Positions 31,271 to 39,366 of a stretch of 48,099 nt of DNA are shown here, in pieces (position 1 is the first letter of the stretch; each line of letters starts with the position of its first letter). The notes beneath the pieces were generated by a model. That model made no database searches and was not told where the DNA came from. It saw nothing but the letters and a program-made list of their open reading frames with translations. The position numbers were made by a program, and so were the translations under genes. The stretch is from an uncultured Oscillospiraceae bacterium (GTDB lineage: Bacteria; Bacillota_A; Clostridia; Oscillospirales; Oscillospiraceae). The stretch spans positions 1 through 48,099 of the forward strand of contig CAAEDK010000221.1 of NCBI GenBank assembly GCA_900754605.1, given 5' to 3'.

Positions 31271-31339
31271 AGTATAACAGATATGGATTTACGGCGAAAG
31301 GGCAGGACTGCGCCAATGTAGGGGCAAGATTGTGCCAAT
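31271..31339 (-). promoter_or_regulatory. Tad operon promoter with two upstream ATTGGC repeats
   Basis: On the minus strand: TATACT (31271-31276), a 17-base spacer, TTTCGC (31294-31299), then ATTGGCGC (31310-31317) and ATTGGCAC (31332-31339), 22 bases apart. The weak -35 and two helical-turn-spaced repeats suggest an activator-dependent promoter. The same arrangement with identical distances lies at 46168-46236 in front of the transfer operon. Confidence 0.7.
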
Positions 31340-31414
31340 CAACTGGGAACCGTGAAAAGAATTCCTTTGATGCGGTTCTGCGGAAAGTATTTCAACATGT
31401 CTTCTCGGTCAGCA

Positions 31415-31482
31415 TTGACCACAACAGAAAAAGATGTTATTATAAGAGCATAAAATAAGTGGTAATAGAGTATCATAATAAC
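31415..31482 (+). promoter_or_regulatory. AbiE promoter with inverted-repeat operator
   Basis: TTGACC (31415-31420), a 17-base spacer and TATTAT (31438-31443) form a good plus-strand promoter. GTTATTAT (31436-31443) is repeated in inverted form at 31475-31482, with the first copy overlapping the -10. AbiEi antitoxins are known to repress their own promoters through inverted repeats, so this fits autoregulation. Confidence 0.72.
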
Positions 31483-31514
31483 AAGCGCGTATCTATGGCA
31501 GGAAGGAGAACTGT

Positions 31515-32183
31515 ATGGAGAAGACAAAATATAGAGATTTGATCATGCGGTATCTTACTGCATTGGACCCGAATCAAGTAATTACAACAGAACAAGTTGC
31601 TCAGTATGTCGCAGAACAACTTCAACTCGAAACAGCAACAGTAAAAAAGACAGTCAATGTAAATATGGCCCGTCTTGAAAAAGAAGGGCAAATTGTGCGT
31701 TTGACAAAAGGTATTTATTGTAGGAAGGTAAAAACAGCATTTGGATACTATACCCCGGATAAAGAAACGCTTTTTTGTAAGCAACTTCTTCGCAATGAAA
31801 ACGAAGTGATTGGATATGAAACAGGATTATCTGCCCTCAATCGCATTGGTCTGGTATCTCAGATGCCCAAAAAAAGGTGCATTGCAACAAACTTGCACAT
31901 GAAAAGGATTCCGAAAGGAATGCAGATAGAGATTCGGAAACCGCCAATTATAGTCAATGCCGACAACTTTCGATATCTGCAAATTTTGGATGCAATTCGA
32001 GAACTGGACATGGCACCTGTCGATACAGCGAGGCCGGTTGATGTAGTAAGAGCAACAGTTCAGAAATTTGCGTTAGAAACGGATCAGCTGATTCTGATGG
32101 CTCGAAAGTATTATGGGCAAAAGACATTAGTTCGGACGATAGATATTATGTTGGAGGGTAGTTATGAATCTGCACGAGGATAA
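31515..32183 (+). CDS. AbiEi-family antitoxin (type IV toxin-antitoxin)
   Basis: A 222-residue protein. The N-terminal winged helix ('ITTEQVAQYVAEQLQLE', 'VNMARLEKEGQIVRLTKGIY') and the rest match AbiEi/DUF6088-type antitoxins that repress their own promoter and counteract an AbiEii toxin without direct binding. ATG at 31515 follows AAGGAG. It overlaps the toxin gene by 20 bases. The pair is more AT-rich than its surroundings and lies on the opposite strand, suggesting separate acquisition. Confidence 0.85.
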   Translation: MEKTKYRDLIMRYLTALDPNQVITTEQVAQYVAEQLQLETATVKKTVNVNMARLEKEGQIVRLTKGIYCRKVKTAFGYYTPDKETLFCKQLLRNENEVIGYETGLSALNRIGLVSQMPKKRCIATNLHMKRIPKGMQIEIRKPPIIVNADNFRYLQILDAIRELDMAPVDTARPVDVVRATVQKFALETDQLILMARKYYGQKTLVRTIDIMLEGSYESARG

Positions 32184-33117
32184 GCTTGCTTTTTTGAATA
32201 TCATCAATCTAGTTCATGAAGATAGCGGTATTAGATCCGATATTTTGGAAAAAGACTATTATGTTACGCTACTGCTTAGAGAGTTGGCAGGCAAGCAAGC
32301 AGAGCTGCCGGCTTATTTTAAAGGTGGAACAGCTCTGTATAAAGCACAGAAAAGCATCCGTCGTTTTTCTGAGGATATTGATTTGACGGTATGTATTGAT
32401 AACTGCAGTAATAATCAGGCAAAGAAACGACTGGAACTGGCAACAAAGAAATATCAATCGCTCCCCCGCACATCCAGAAAAGAACTGGAGGACGACCGTA
32501 AAGGCAGTATCACAGCAGTTTACGACTATGCTCCACTCGTGGGGATTGACTCAGATGATCCACTACAGCGTTTCGGATATGTGAAAGTAGAAGGCACCTC
32601 TTTCACTGTCAGCGAACCCTTTACTCCACTTGAAATTGAACCGATACTTTATACTTATGCTACAGAAGAACAACGCCAAATCCTTCAAGCGCAATATGAT
32701 GTTGGACCTTTCCGGATCAATACAATCCGCCTGGAGCGTATTTTTGCAGACAAAATTTTTGCAGCTGAGTTTTATTATGAACGTAAAATGTATTTTGATG
32801 TGGCAAAACATCTTTATGATGTCAGTGTCATGCTCGATTTAGAGCAGATTCAAAAAATGATTGGAAACCAACAGATGTTTCTTGAAATGCTGGGGTATAA
32901 AAGACTGGAAGAAACCAGACGAACAGGCAGCGACTTGGCAGAAAAGAAGTTTTCCGATTTTCAACTGCTTGGAGGGTTCGGTGATAACGCTGCATTGCGT
33001 AAAGATTATCAGCATATGCAGCGGAACTATGTTTTTTCAGAAGAAGATGTGCTGTCTTTCGATTATGTAGTAGAACAATGGAAAAAACTCAGAGAGATCC
33101 TACTTGCGCTTGCATGA
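32164..33117 (+). CDS. AbiEii-family nucleotidyltransferase toxin
   Basis: A 317-residue protein with the nucleotidyltransferase core 'YFKGGTALYKAQKSIRRFSE' followed by DIDLTV: the GG and the DxD that bind the nucleotide and metal. 'LERIFADKIFAAEFYYERK' and 'RDAKHLYD'-like downstream features ('FDVAKHLYDVSVM') also match the family. AbiEii toxins transfer nucleotides to tRNA or other targets and block growth or phage. GGAGGG precedes the ATG. Confidence 0.9.
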   Translation: MNLHEDKLAFLNIINLVHEDSGIRSDILEKDYYVTLLLRELAGKQAELPAYFKGGTALYKAQKSIRRFSEDIDLTVCIDNCSNNQAKKRLELATKKYQSLPRTSRKELEDDRKGSITAVYDYAPLVGIDSDDPLQRFGYVKVEGTSFTVSEPFTPLEIEPILYTYATEEQRQILQAQYDVGPFRINTIRLERIFADKIFAAEFYYERKMYFDVAKHLYDVSVMLDLEQIQKMIGNQQMFLEMLGYKRLEETRRTGSDLAEKKFSDFQLLGGFGDNAALRKDYQHMQRNYVFSEEDVLSFDYVVEQWKKLREILLALA

Positions 33118-33212
33118 CAATAACACATCGATTTTGCAAAAAGTAATGTGCGATTGTCAGGTCGAGGGCGCTTTGTATCTATCTATGTAAGTGAGCTGTA
33201 AGTCGAAAAAAT

Positions 33213-33253
33213 AGTCGCCTGAGAAGTATGTGTTCGATACTTCCCAGGCGACT
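33213..33253. terminator. Bidirectional terminator between abiEii and the transfer operon
   Basis: AGTCGCCTG and CAGGCGACT close a long stem (33213-33253) with an inner GAAGTAT/ATACTTC pairing. The plus strand continues TTTTACAT, the minus strand ATTTTTTCG, so it can stop both the toxin transcript and the transfer operon. Confidence 0.85.
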
Positions 33254-33259
33254 TTTACA

Positions 33260-34819
33260 TTACAGGTTCTGCCGGATGATCCGCGTGATGATGCCCACGG
33301 CTACGCCACGCTCCATGTCCAGGCGGGTGACGGCAAAGGACACATCATCCTTTTTCCCGGGCATCCGGTAGTCATAGCAGGAGTGGGCCACCGCATTGAC
33401 GCCGTTGGAAAGCCTGACATAGACGACGCCCTTGTGGACATCGGTGACCTTGCCGGCGTACTTGCCCTGGATGCGGCACTTCTGCAGGTTGTCCCGGTCG
33501 GTGTTTTCCGAAGTGCTCTTGATGTCAGCCCGGATGCTCAGGTCTTCCGGACTCTCGCGCCGCACGCTGAGGATGCGGACCAGCACCTCATCGCCCACAG
33601 CAAACCGCTCATGGGCGTCGCCGATCCAGTCCCAGGCCAGATCCCGGGCCAGGATGGAGCACTCGACGCCGAACACTTCCACGCGGATGACTTTCTCGGC
33701 CACGGCGATCACACGGGCCTGCACAATGCGGCCTTCGTAGACACGGTACATGCCGTCAGCATCCAAATCGAAGTAGAAGATCTGGCGTTTACGCATCATC
33801 GCCTCCCGGCGGCTGGCGACCACGCTGCGGGTCTTGGAGTCAATGCCCCGCACCACAAAGTCGATGTCGGCGCCCAGCATGTTGCCCAGGATCTTGTTCT
33901 GGCGCAGCATCAGGTCGGCGTAGTCCTGGCCAGAAGGGCTGCGGCCCAGGTTGATCATCATTTCCTTGATGGGAATGATGATGCGGAAACCCTTGTAGTC
34001 CACCACGGCCACCGTCTTACGGTTGTCCAGCTGCTCGATGCCGCCCAGCTGGCCCGTCAGAATACGGCGGGTGCGATAGGCGTTATGAATCTCATGCCAG
34101 ATGACATCCTCACGGTCTTCCGCCGTCTCTACATCCTCACGGCTGCGAATGGTCAGGATAGAGGGCTCACGGCGCGTCTGCACATTCCGCCGGCGAGCGG
34201 GCGCCCGGGGAGTGGTGGCTTCAGGCACCTGCTCCTCCATCGGGGCGGAATCATCCTCCAAAACGGGTTCACCCTCTGCAGTAGTATCCTCGGCCGGGGC
34301 CTCATCCATCGGAAGCGGCTCAGCGTCTGCCTGCGGAACAGGGGCCTCCGCCTCAGCAGTGGTATCCGATACCTTCTTCTTGCGGGAGGTGCGCTTGGGC
34401 TTTGCGGCAGGCGGTTCTTCAACGGCCTGGGGATTCGGCTCAGAGGCAGCGGTATCGTCACCTGCGCTGTCTTCCTCTGCGGGGAGATCTCCGTCGCCGT
34501 CAGCTGTTGCCTCATCGTCCTGCTCGAAGTCTGCGTTCTCGTCAGAAGTAGCCTCGGCGGCGTCCTCGTCGCTGCTCACAGCATCATCGCCGAACACTTC
34601 GGCTTCCGTAAGCTCCGGCAAATCACCGGTGGTATCATCGGAAGGGGGCGCGCTGTCGGGCTGATCCATAGCGGCCAACAGAGCGTTCAGGTCCTCGCCG
34701 TCAACCGGGGCAGAATCAGGAGCAGTCGTATCCTCGGAGGGAACGGGGGAATCCTCCAATGCGGTGGTCTCAGGAACAGGGGCCTCCTGTTCCTGAAGTT
34801 CTTTTTTCTTGGTTGCCAT
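33260..34819 (-). CDS. S1-domain RNA-binding protein with acidic disordered N-terminal half
   Basis: A 519-residue protein. Residues 1 to about 205 are low complexity, rich in Glu, Asp, Ala, Pro and Thr, with one basic island ('AKPKRTSRKKK'). After a middle domain ('RRILTGQLGGIEQLDNRKTV') come two S1/OB-type repeats (about 356-433, 'VYEGRIVQARVIAVAEKVIR'; about 442-515, 'YAGKVTDVHKGVVYVRLSNG'). S1 domains bind RNA, as in ribosomal protein S1. It is the last gene of the transfer operon, after the coupling protein, which is a striking place for an RNA binder. RBS AAGGAGG. Confidence 0.82.
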   Translation of the reverse strand: MATKKKELQEQEAPVPETTALEDSPVPSEDTTAPDSAPVDGEDLNALLAAMDQPDSAPPSDDTTGDLPELTEAEVFGDDAVSSDEDAAEATSDENADFEQDDEATADGDGDLPAEEDSAGDDTAASEPNPQAVEEPPAAKPKRTSRKKKVSDTTAEAEAPVPQADAEPLPMDEAPAEDTTAEGEPVLEDDSAPMEEQVPEATTPRAPARRRNVQTRREPSILTIRSREDVETAEDREDVIWHEIHNAYRTRRILTGQLGGIEQLDNRKTVAVVDYKGFRIIIPIKEMMINLGRSPSGQDYADLMLRQNKILGNMLGADIDFVVRGIDSKTRSVVASRREAMMRKRQIFYFDLDADGMYRVYEGRIVQARVIAVAEKVIRVEVFGVECSILARDLAWDWIGDAHERFAVGDEVLVRILSVRRESPEDLSIRADIKSTSENTDRDNLQKCRIQGKYAGKVTDVHKGVVYVRLSNGVNAVAHSCYDYRMPGKKDDVSFAVTRLDMERGVAVGIITRIIRQNL

Positions 34820-34847
34820 ATAAGTAAAACCTCCTTAATTTGGTGTA

Positions 34848-36758
34848 TTACGAAAGGATCGAATCCTTGTCGGTTGAAACAATGCCCTCCGGGGGTTTGG
34901 CTCCAGGTTTTTTCACGTCAGCAGTAACAGGAGCGGAAGGCTTGGGCTTTTTTCGTGCTGGCTTTTTCGGTGCGGCGGGCGGCGGGGGAGGAGCAACAGG
35001 GGCAGCCGGCTGTTCCTGCTCCATCTGCCGCCATTCAGGAATGTGGGAAGAGGCTTTGCAAGAATGGAGCTTAGGTGCCTCCGGGTGCTTGGAGTAGTCC
35101 ATCTTGTCAACTTTCAGTACCTTCTGACCGCGGATGATGACCAGAGCCTGCGTGATGGGCAATCGCAGCACTTCATCCGGGGTGAGCACAGGCCGCTTGC
35201 CAACGCCGGAAGTTTCCCGGAATTCCGGAGTGTAGTTGGAAATGCGCCAGGTGCCCAGCTGCTTGGATTTGCTGGATACTGACACCGAGGCCAGACCGGT
35301 GCGCTCGGAGATAAACTCGGCTGTAAGGCCGTCCGTGCAGCCCAGAAAGAGTTGCGCGTCGCAGTTGCCCAGAATTTCCTGCCAGAGATTGAGCGGGTAG
35401 CGGTTCTGAAGACCCGCGAGATTTTGGAACACGCAGCTCATGGAAATGTTGCGAGAGCGAATCACACTGAGTCGCCGCGAGAGATCAGGGATGGTGCCGC
35501 AGGCGGTAAGCTCTTCTCCTAAAATGTGGACAGGAATCGGAAGTTTGCCGCCCTCACAGTTTTTGTCCGCATACCGAACCAGCTTGATAAAGCAGAAAGA
35601 GAGAAACAGGCTTGCCAAAAAATCAAAGGTACTGTCCTGGTCGCTGGTAACAAGGAAGTAGGCGCACCGCTCCTGGCCGGGAAGTTCCAGATCGATTTCA
35701 TCCCGGGTGGTAATTTTCTTGATCAGCTCTGACTGGAATACCTGCAGGCGGGACCCCAGACCGATGATGACGCCGCTGCGCACGGTATCGCTGGCCTGCT
35801 TGAACAGACTGTACGGAGCTTTGGCAGGATGAGTGGGAGGCAGAACATCGAACAGATTGTCCAGATCGGATTCTCCGTTCAGCGTCAGTAAACGGTACAC
35901 CTCACCAATATTGCGGTTCTCCGCCGCATAACTCTGATCTACATAAAGGACAAGGGCTTTCAGCAGATTCATTTCGCAGCTGTCCCAGAAGTGGTCGCCC
36001 TTGCCGGTGCTGTTGGTGTTCTTGATGATGACATCCACAAAGAGCTGAGCCATCAGTTCCTGCCCTTCCACTTCGGAAAGGCAGTTCCAGCTGTCCGAGT
36101 TTTCCGGGAGCACCAGATTGAATACCTTGACACAGTAGCCTTGATAGCGCAGGTACTCGCTGGATTTTTCGTAGAGCTCGCTTTTGGGGTCAGAAATGAT
36201 CAGGGATTCCCCGCGAATCACCGCCTGAAGGATGCGGTTCATACAGAAGGAGCGGGTTTTCATGCTGCCGCTGGAGCCGTATACGGCCAGATTGCCGTTG
36301 ATTTTGGGATTTTCAGGGATGCAGACCGCTTTCCCATCTAACATTCCCAGCACAACACCTTTATGCTTGCGAAGGTCGGGCACCAAATCGAGCACACCCG
36401 CCATTTCCTTGCGGCTCATCCAACCAGAGGTGCCATAGGTCCCCTTGGCCGAATAGATGAAATTCCGGTCGGTATCATATTCGCCCGTATCGCTGTAGCC
36501 CATCTTCATCACCATCAGGAGCAGGATAGCCAGCAGGCCGATGCAGATCAGGACGCCGTATACCCCATAGGGAGGGCGCAGCACTGAGGTCAGGCAGGTA
36601 AAAAAGTCGGGCGACGCCGCCACCGGAGATGTGCCGTCCCCGGGAACGCCGCCGCCCTGTTTCCAAGCTGCGTAATTGCCCAATATCTGCCCCAGAAAGC
36701 CGCCAGAATAGAGAATGGCGAGGATGGCCAAAGGAGCAGCCATCAGGCAGGCAATCAT
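34848..36758 (-). CDS. VirD4/TraG-type coupling protein (T4CP)
   Basis: A 636-residue protein with two N-terminal membrane helices, Walker A 'VYGSSGSMKTRSF' near residue 160, 'ESLIISDPKSELYEKSSEYL', and the Walker B-like region 'PVHILGEELTACGTIPDL'. A Pro/Lys-rich C-terminal tail follows. It delivers the relaxase-DNA complex to the T4SS. ATG at 36758 has no RBS nearby; AGGAGG lies eight bases before an in-frame ATA at 36773 that overlaps the previous stop (ATAA), so the true start may be that ATA, adding a basic NKKK leader. Confidence 0.92.
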   Translation of the reverse strand: MIACLMAAPLAILAILYSGGFLGQILGNYAAWKQGGGVPGDGTSPVAASPDFFTCLTSVLRPPYGVYGVLICIGLLAILLLMVMKMGYSDTGEYDTDRNFIYSAKGTYGTSGWMSRKEMAGVLDLVPDLRKHKGVVLGMLDGKAVCIPENPKINGNLAVYGSSGSMKTRSFCMNRILQAVIRGESLIISDPKSELYEKSSEYLRYQGYCVKVFNLVLPENSDSWNCLSEVEGQELMAQLFVDVIIKNTNSTGKGDHFWDSCEMNLLKALVLYVDQSYAAENRNIGEVYRLLTLNGESDLDNLFDVLPPTHPAKAPYSLFKQASDTVRSGVIIGLGSRLQVFQSELIKKITTRDEIDLELPGQERCAYFLVTSDQDSTFDFLASLFLSFCFIKLVRYADKNCEGGKLPIPVHILGEELTACGTIPDLSRRLSVIRSRNISMSCVFQNLAGLQNRYPLNLWQEILGNCDAQLFLGCTDGLTAEFISERTGLASVSVSSKSKQLGTWRISNYTPEFRETSGVGKRPVLTPDEVLRLPITQALVIIRGQKVLKVDKMDYSKHPEAPKLHSCKASSHIPEWRQMEQEQPAAPVAPPPPPAAPKKPARKKPKPSAPVTADVKKPGAKPPEGIVSTDKDSILS

Positions 36759-36769
36759 TTTCTTTTTGT

Positions 36770-37893
36770 TTATGGGAAGAACCTCCTCTCAAATTTGATG
36801 AAGTCAATGGTTTGAAAGTGCACCCTGCTGCCGCAGTAGCGCCGCAGTACATCTGCCTGAAAATCAAAGCAAATGATCGTTCCGGAACTGTCCATAAGAT
36901 CGAGGGCGCTGTTGAAGCGTGCAATCCTGGGCAAATCGAAGAAGTAGCAAAACAAAACAGGTGTTCCATCCGCTTCAAAGGCATCGTGTTCGACGGCTCG
37001 GCTCGCAGCCCCGGTTGTAAGGCCCTGCTTCAAGATGTCGTTGAGCTGCGCTGTCTTGGCGCAATCGCACAGCAAGGCCAGCAGCACTTCTCCCTGATGG
37101 TCGTTGGTAAAAAAGAAAAAATGGTCGTAGCTTCCGTCCAGCATGAAATAATCATGTTTGGCGCCGCCAGTGCTGGTCAGCATCTGGTAAGCGAGTTCCA
37201 TGCTTTCCCCCAGAACGACCCCCTGCACAGCATCTGCATTGTATTGCCCGGTGAGGCGCTGCTGACACAGAACGATCCACATCAGAGCCTTTACCCGCAT
37301 CTCGGACTTGTAGCGCCATTTCATCAGAGCTGCGCTGCTGTTGTAAGTGACATAGATGCCGCTGGAGGTAAGGAGCACACCAGTGAAGCGAGAACTGCGG
37401 ATCTGCGTGGTATCCACCCCCATCTCCTTGACTTCACGGGAACTGTAAAATGAGGGATACTCCACGGCCCCATCGGAATAGCCCTGCGGGGCAAAAACCT
37501 TCGGTTTTTCATCTTGGAAAAGTCCCACCCCAGCATTGTCCATCGTGACATAGGTTTCTGCCAGACGGTGAAGACGAAGCCGACGCCCAATCTCGCTTTT
37601 CAGCCGGTTGGTGTCGGTATCGCCTGTCAGATAGGGAGCAAAACGCTCAGGCCAGTTGTCCAGCAGCCTGTTTTTGGCGCGAACGCCTAAACGATAGCCG
37701 CGGAGTTTGTCTCGGTAATAGGTGCGGAGTAGCCCGCTCTTTTTCAGATCGGTCACAACCGACTCCAAATAGTAAGGACTGGCTGGGAGACGGTTGAGCT
37801 GGCTGGTGGGGAACTCTCCAGAGATGGCTGTCAACGCCAGAAGCCGGAATGGGAGCGTGTCCGGTTGTGGAAATGTCCGGCTGCTTTTCCCAA
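36770..37893 (-). CDS. Winged-helix replication-relaxation-like protein, frameshifted near its start
   Basis: About 374 residues. Coding sense is continuous from TGA 37898 to 36770, but the only usual start in this frame is a TTG at 37834 that cuts into the winged helix ('LPFRLLALTAISGEFPTSQL', 'VVTDLKKSGLLRTYY'). A TTG at 37891-37893 with a perfectly spaced GGGAGG is one frame off. Between them the heptamer GGGAAAA is in the phase needed for -1 slippage. So this is either programmed frameshifting or a one-base loss. It resembles replication-relaxation proteins encoded beside coupling proteins in ICEs; it probably binds DNA at the transfer origin. Confidence 0.65.
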
Positions 37894-38039
37894 GTGATCA
37901 CCTCCCTTGTGAAGTGTTTTTTTACCGTGATGACTGAGAACTTCGGTAAAATTCTGCGGTGGCGCAAGTCTGGAAGCGTTGAAAATCCGGGCTTTTTTGT
38001 GCCATCAAGGTATGTCGGGAAAAATAAGGGCCAAAAGGC

Positions 38040-38702
38040 TCAAAAATCCGAGATGGTTTTCAAGCTCTCTTTGCGCTCTGCAAGCCATTGGGGAAACCGC
38101 TTCTTTTCCATGACAAAGATCTTGGTGCAGTCTTGCTCTCCCAGCTCTGTGGTATTATAGGCGTCGCATAGCAAACCGGTATCATCGGCCATCACAAAGG
38201 TGGACAACAGATCCAGCAACTGCTTTTCCTCCAGATTGTCATAATCACGCACCCGCCTGGTGGGAAGTGTTTGATCGTAAACTTGGGCAAAGCAGACAAC
38301 ACAATTCCGGTAATGGGGGAGAGGCTGTTCCTTTGCGTACTGCTCCAGAGCGAAATAGAGCGGGTCTAACAGGAACTCGGAACTTTGCCGTTGCCGGCGC
38401 TTCGGGAGAAGCCCGGGAAGGGTCACTTCCAGGACCCCGTTTTCATAGGCTATCGAGATGCCCTGCGCCACGCTGGCGGATTGGAGATACTCGCCCTTCT
38501 GGATGGAGGTGCTGGAATATATCAAATGCCGCAGCCGGCAGGCGATCCGTTCCGCCCGAAGCGCAGCATCCGTAGAGAGAATTTCGTAATTGTCGGGATA
38601 GCGTTGGATGTCTGTTGTGTCCATCGCATACAGCGCATTACTCAAACGGGATATATCGTCAAGAATGCTCCCTATTCTGCGGGAAATCAGTTTTCGATCC
38701 AA
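38040..38702 (-). CDS. Uncharacterised transfer-operon protein (DUF6100-like)
   Basis: A 220-residue soluble protein starting at TTG 38702, ten bases after AGGAGG. N-terminal helices ('RIGSILDDISRLSNALYAMD') precede a beta-rich part ('GISIAYENGVLEVTLPGLLP'). It recalls the DUF6100 family of Firmicute ICEs. Function unknown; the position between the VirB4 and VirD4 genes argues for a transfer-related role. Confidence 0.7.
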   Translation of the reverse strand: MDRKLISRRIGSILDDISRLSNALYAMDTTDIQRYPDNYEILSTDAALRAERIACRLRHLIYSSTSIQKGEYLQSASVAQGISIAYENGVLEVTLPGLLPKRRQRQSSEFLLDPLYFALEQYAKEQPLPHYRNCVVCFAQVYDQTLPTRRVRDYDNLEEKQLLDLLSTFVMADDTGLLCDAYNTTELGEQDCTKIFVMEKKRFPQWLAERKESLKTISDF

Positions 38703-38705
38703 AAA

Positions 38706-39233
38706 TCATGTGCCTCCTGCTTTCTTGAAATACTGGGTTTGTCCATCTTGGGATACGGTGCAAAAACCGGATATGTCGGGACAGTCGATTTTGGCAATCT
38801 GTGTCGGAGAATCGACCACGATGATGCGGCGGCTACCGCCCTTGTTGCCCCGTAGGGCATGACAGACTAACGCTTCCTGTCCATGGGCGACATAGGCGAC
38901 TTCATACAGCTCCCCGTCGGCGAAAAAGACCAGTTTGACAGGGAACTCCGCAGGTGCATGATAATCAGCCTGCTGAATGAAATCCAAAAGGACCCACACC
39001 GCCTTGATAAGCGCCTGATCAGCTTTGGGCGAATAGCCGGCAGGAAAATATCCGCCGTTATCACTTTGGAAAATGCGGCCCTGCCTTTCCAGATGGGAAA
39101 GCAGGGTTTTCGCTGTTTCAGACTTGCCAGGGTGAAAGCAAAGAAGCTGCTGCTGGCTGAGACCAGGATACATAGTCACCGTCCGTAGTAGCGTTGCAGC
39201 TTCGTTTCCATAGATTTCAGCCCTGGTCTTCAT
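38706..39233 (-). CDS. Uncharacterised transfer-operon protein (DUF5697-like)
   Basis: A 175-residue protein. 'GNEAATLLRTVTMYPGLSQQ' and 'TAKTLLSHLERQGRIFQSDN' form a winged helix like that of the neighbouring replication-relaxation protein; the C-terminal half is beta-rich ('KLVFFADGELYEVAYVAHGQ'). I associate it with DUF5697. ATG at 39233 follows AGGAGGTGAG. A DNA-binding or relaxosome role is inferred. Confidence 0.7.
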   Translation of the reverse strand: MKTRAEIYGNEAATLLRTVTMYPGLSQQQLLCFHPGKSETAKTLLSHLERQGRIFQSDNGGYFPAGYSPKADQALIKAVWVLLDFIQQADYHAPAEFPVKLVFFADGELYEVAYVAHGQEALVCHALRGNKGGSRRIIVVDSPTQIAKIDCPDISGFCTVSQDGQTQYFKKAGGT

Positions 39234-39273
39234 GAGCTCACCTCCTGTTTGTAAAAATAGATGACGCATAAAA

Positions 39274-39328
39274 GACGCCATCGGGGCGCCTTTCAAAAAT
39301 AGTCGCTGAAAGGCGTCATCGCAGCGTC
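39274..39328 (-). terminator. Complex hairpin between virB4 and the DUF5697-like gene
   Basis: An inner stem (CGCCTTTCA with TGAAAGGCG) and an outer stem (GACGC with GCGTC), separated by symmetric internal loops, are followed on the minus strand by TTTTATG. It may lower expression of the distal transfer genes. Confidence 0.6.
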
Positions 39329-39366
39329 TATTTGGCGTGTTTTGAAGAAATGTAGGAGAACAAGGG

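Noticed and set aside
31339..31527. Short frames on either strand between the Tad promoter and the AbiE gene
   Set aside because: No RBS and no recognisable protein; the stretch is explained by two promoters and operator repeats.
33230..34927. Plus-strand open frame of 565 codons antisense to the S1-domain gene
   Set aside because: The minus frame has S1 domains, a strong RBS and operon context. The antisense frame is open because the acidic GC-rich codons read in reverse lack stops.
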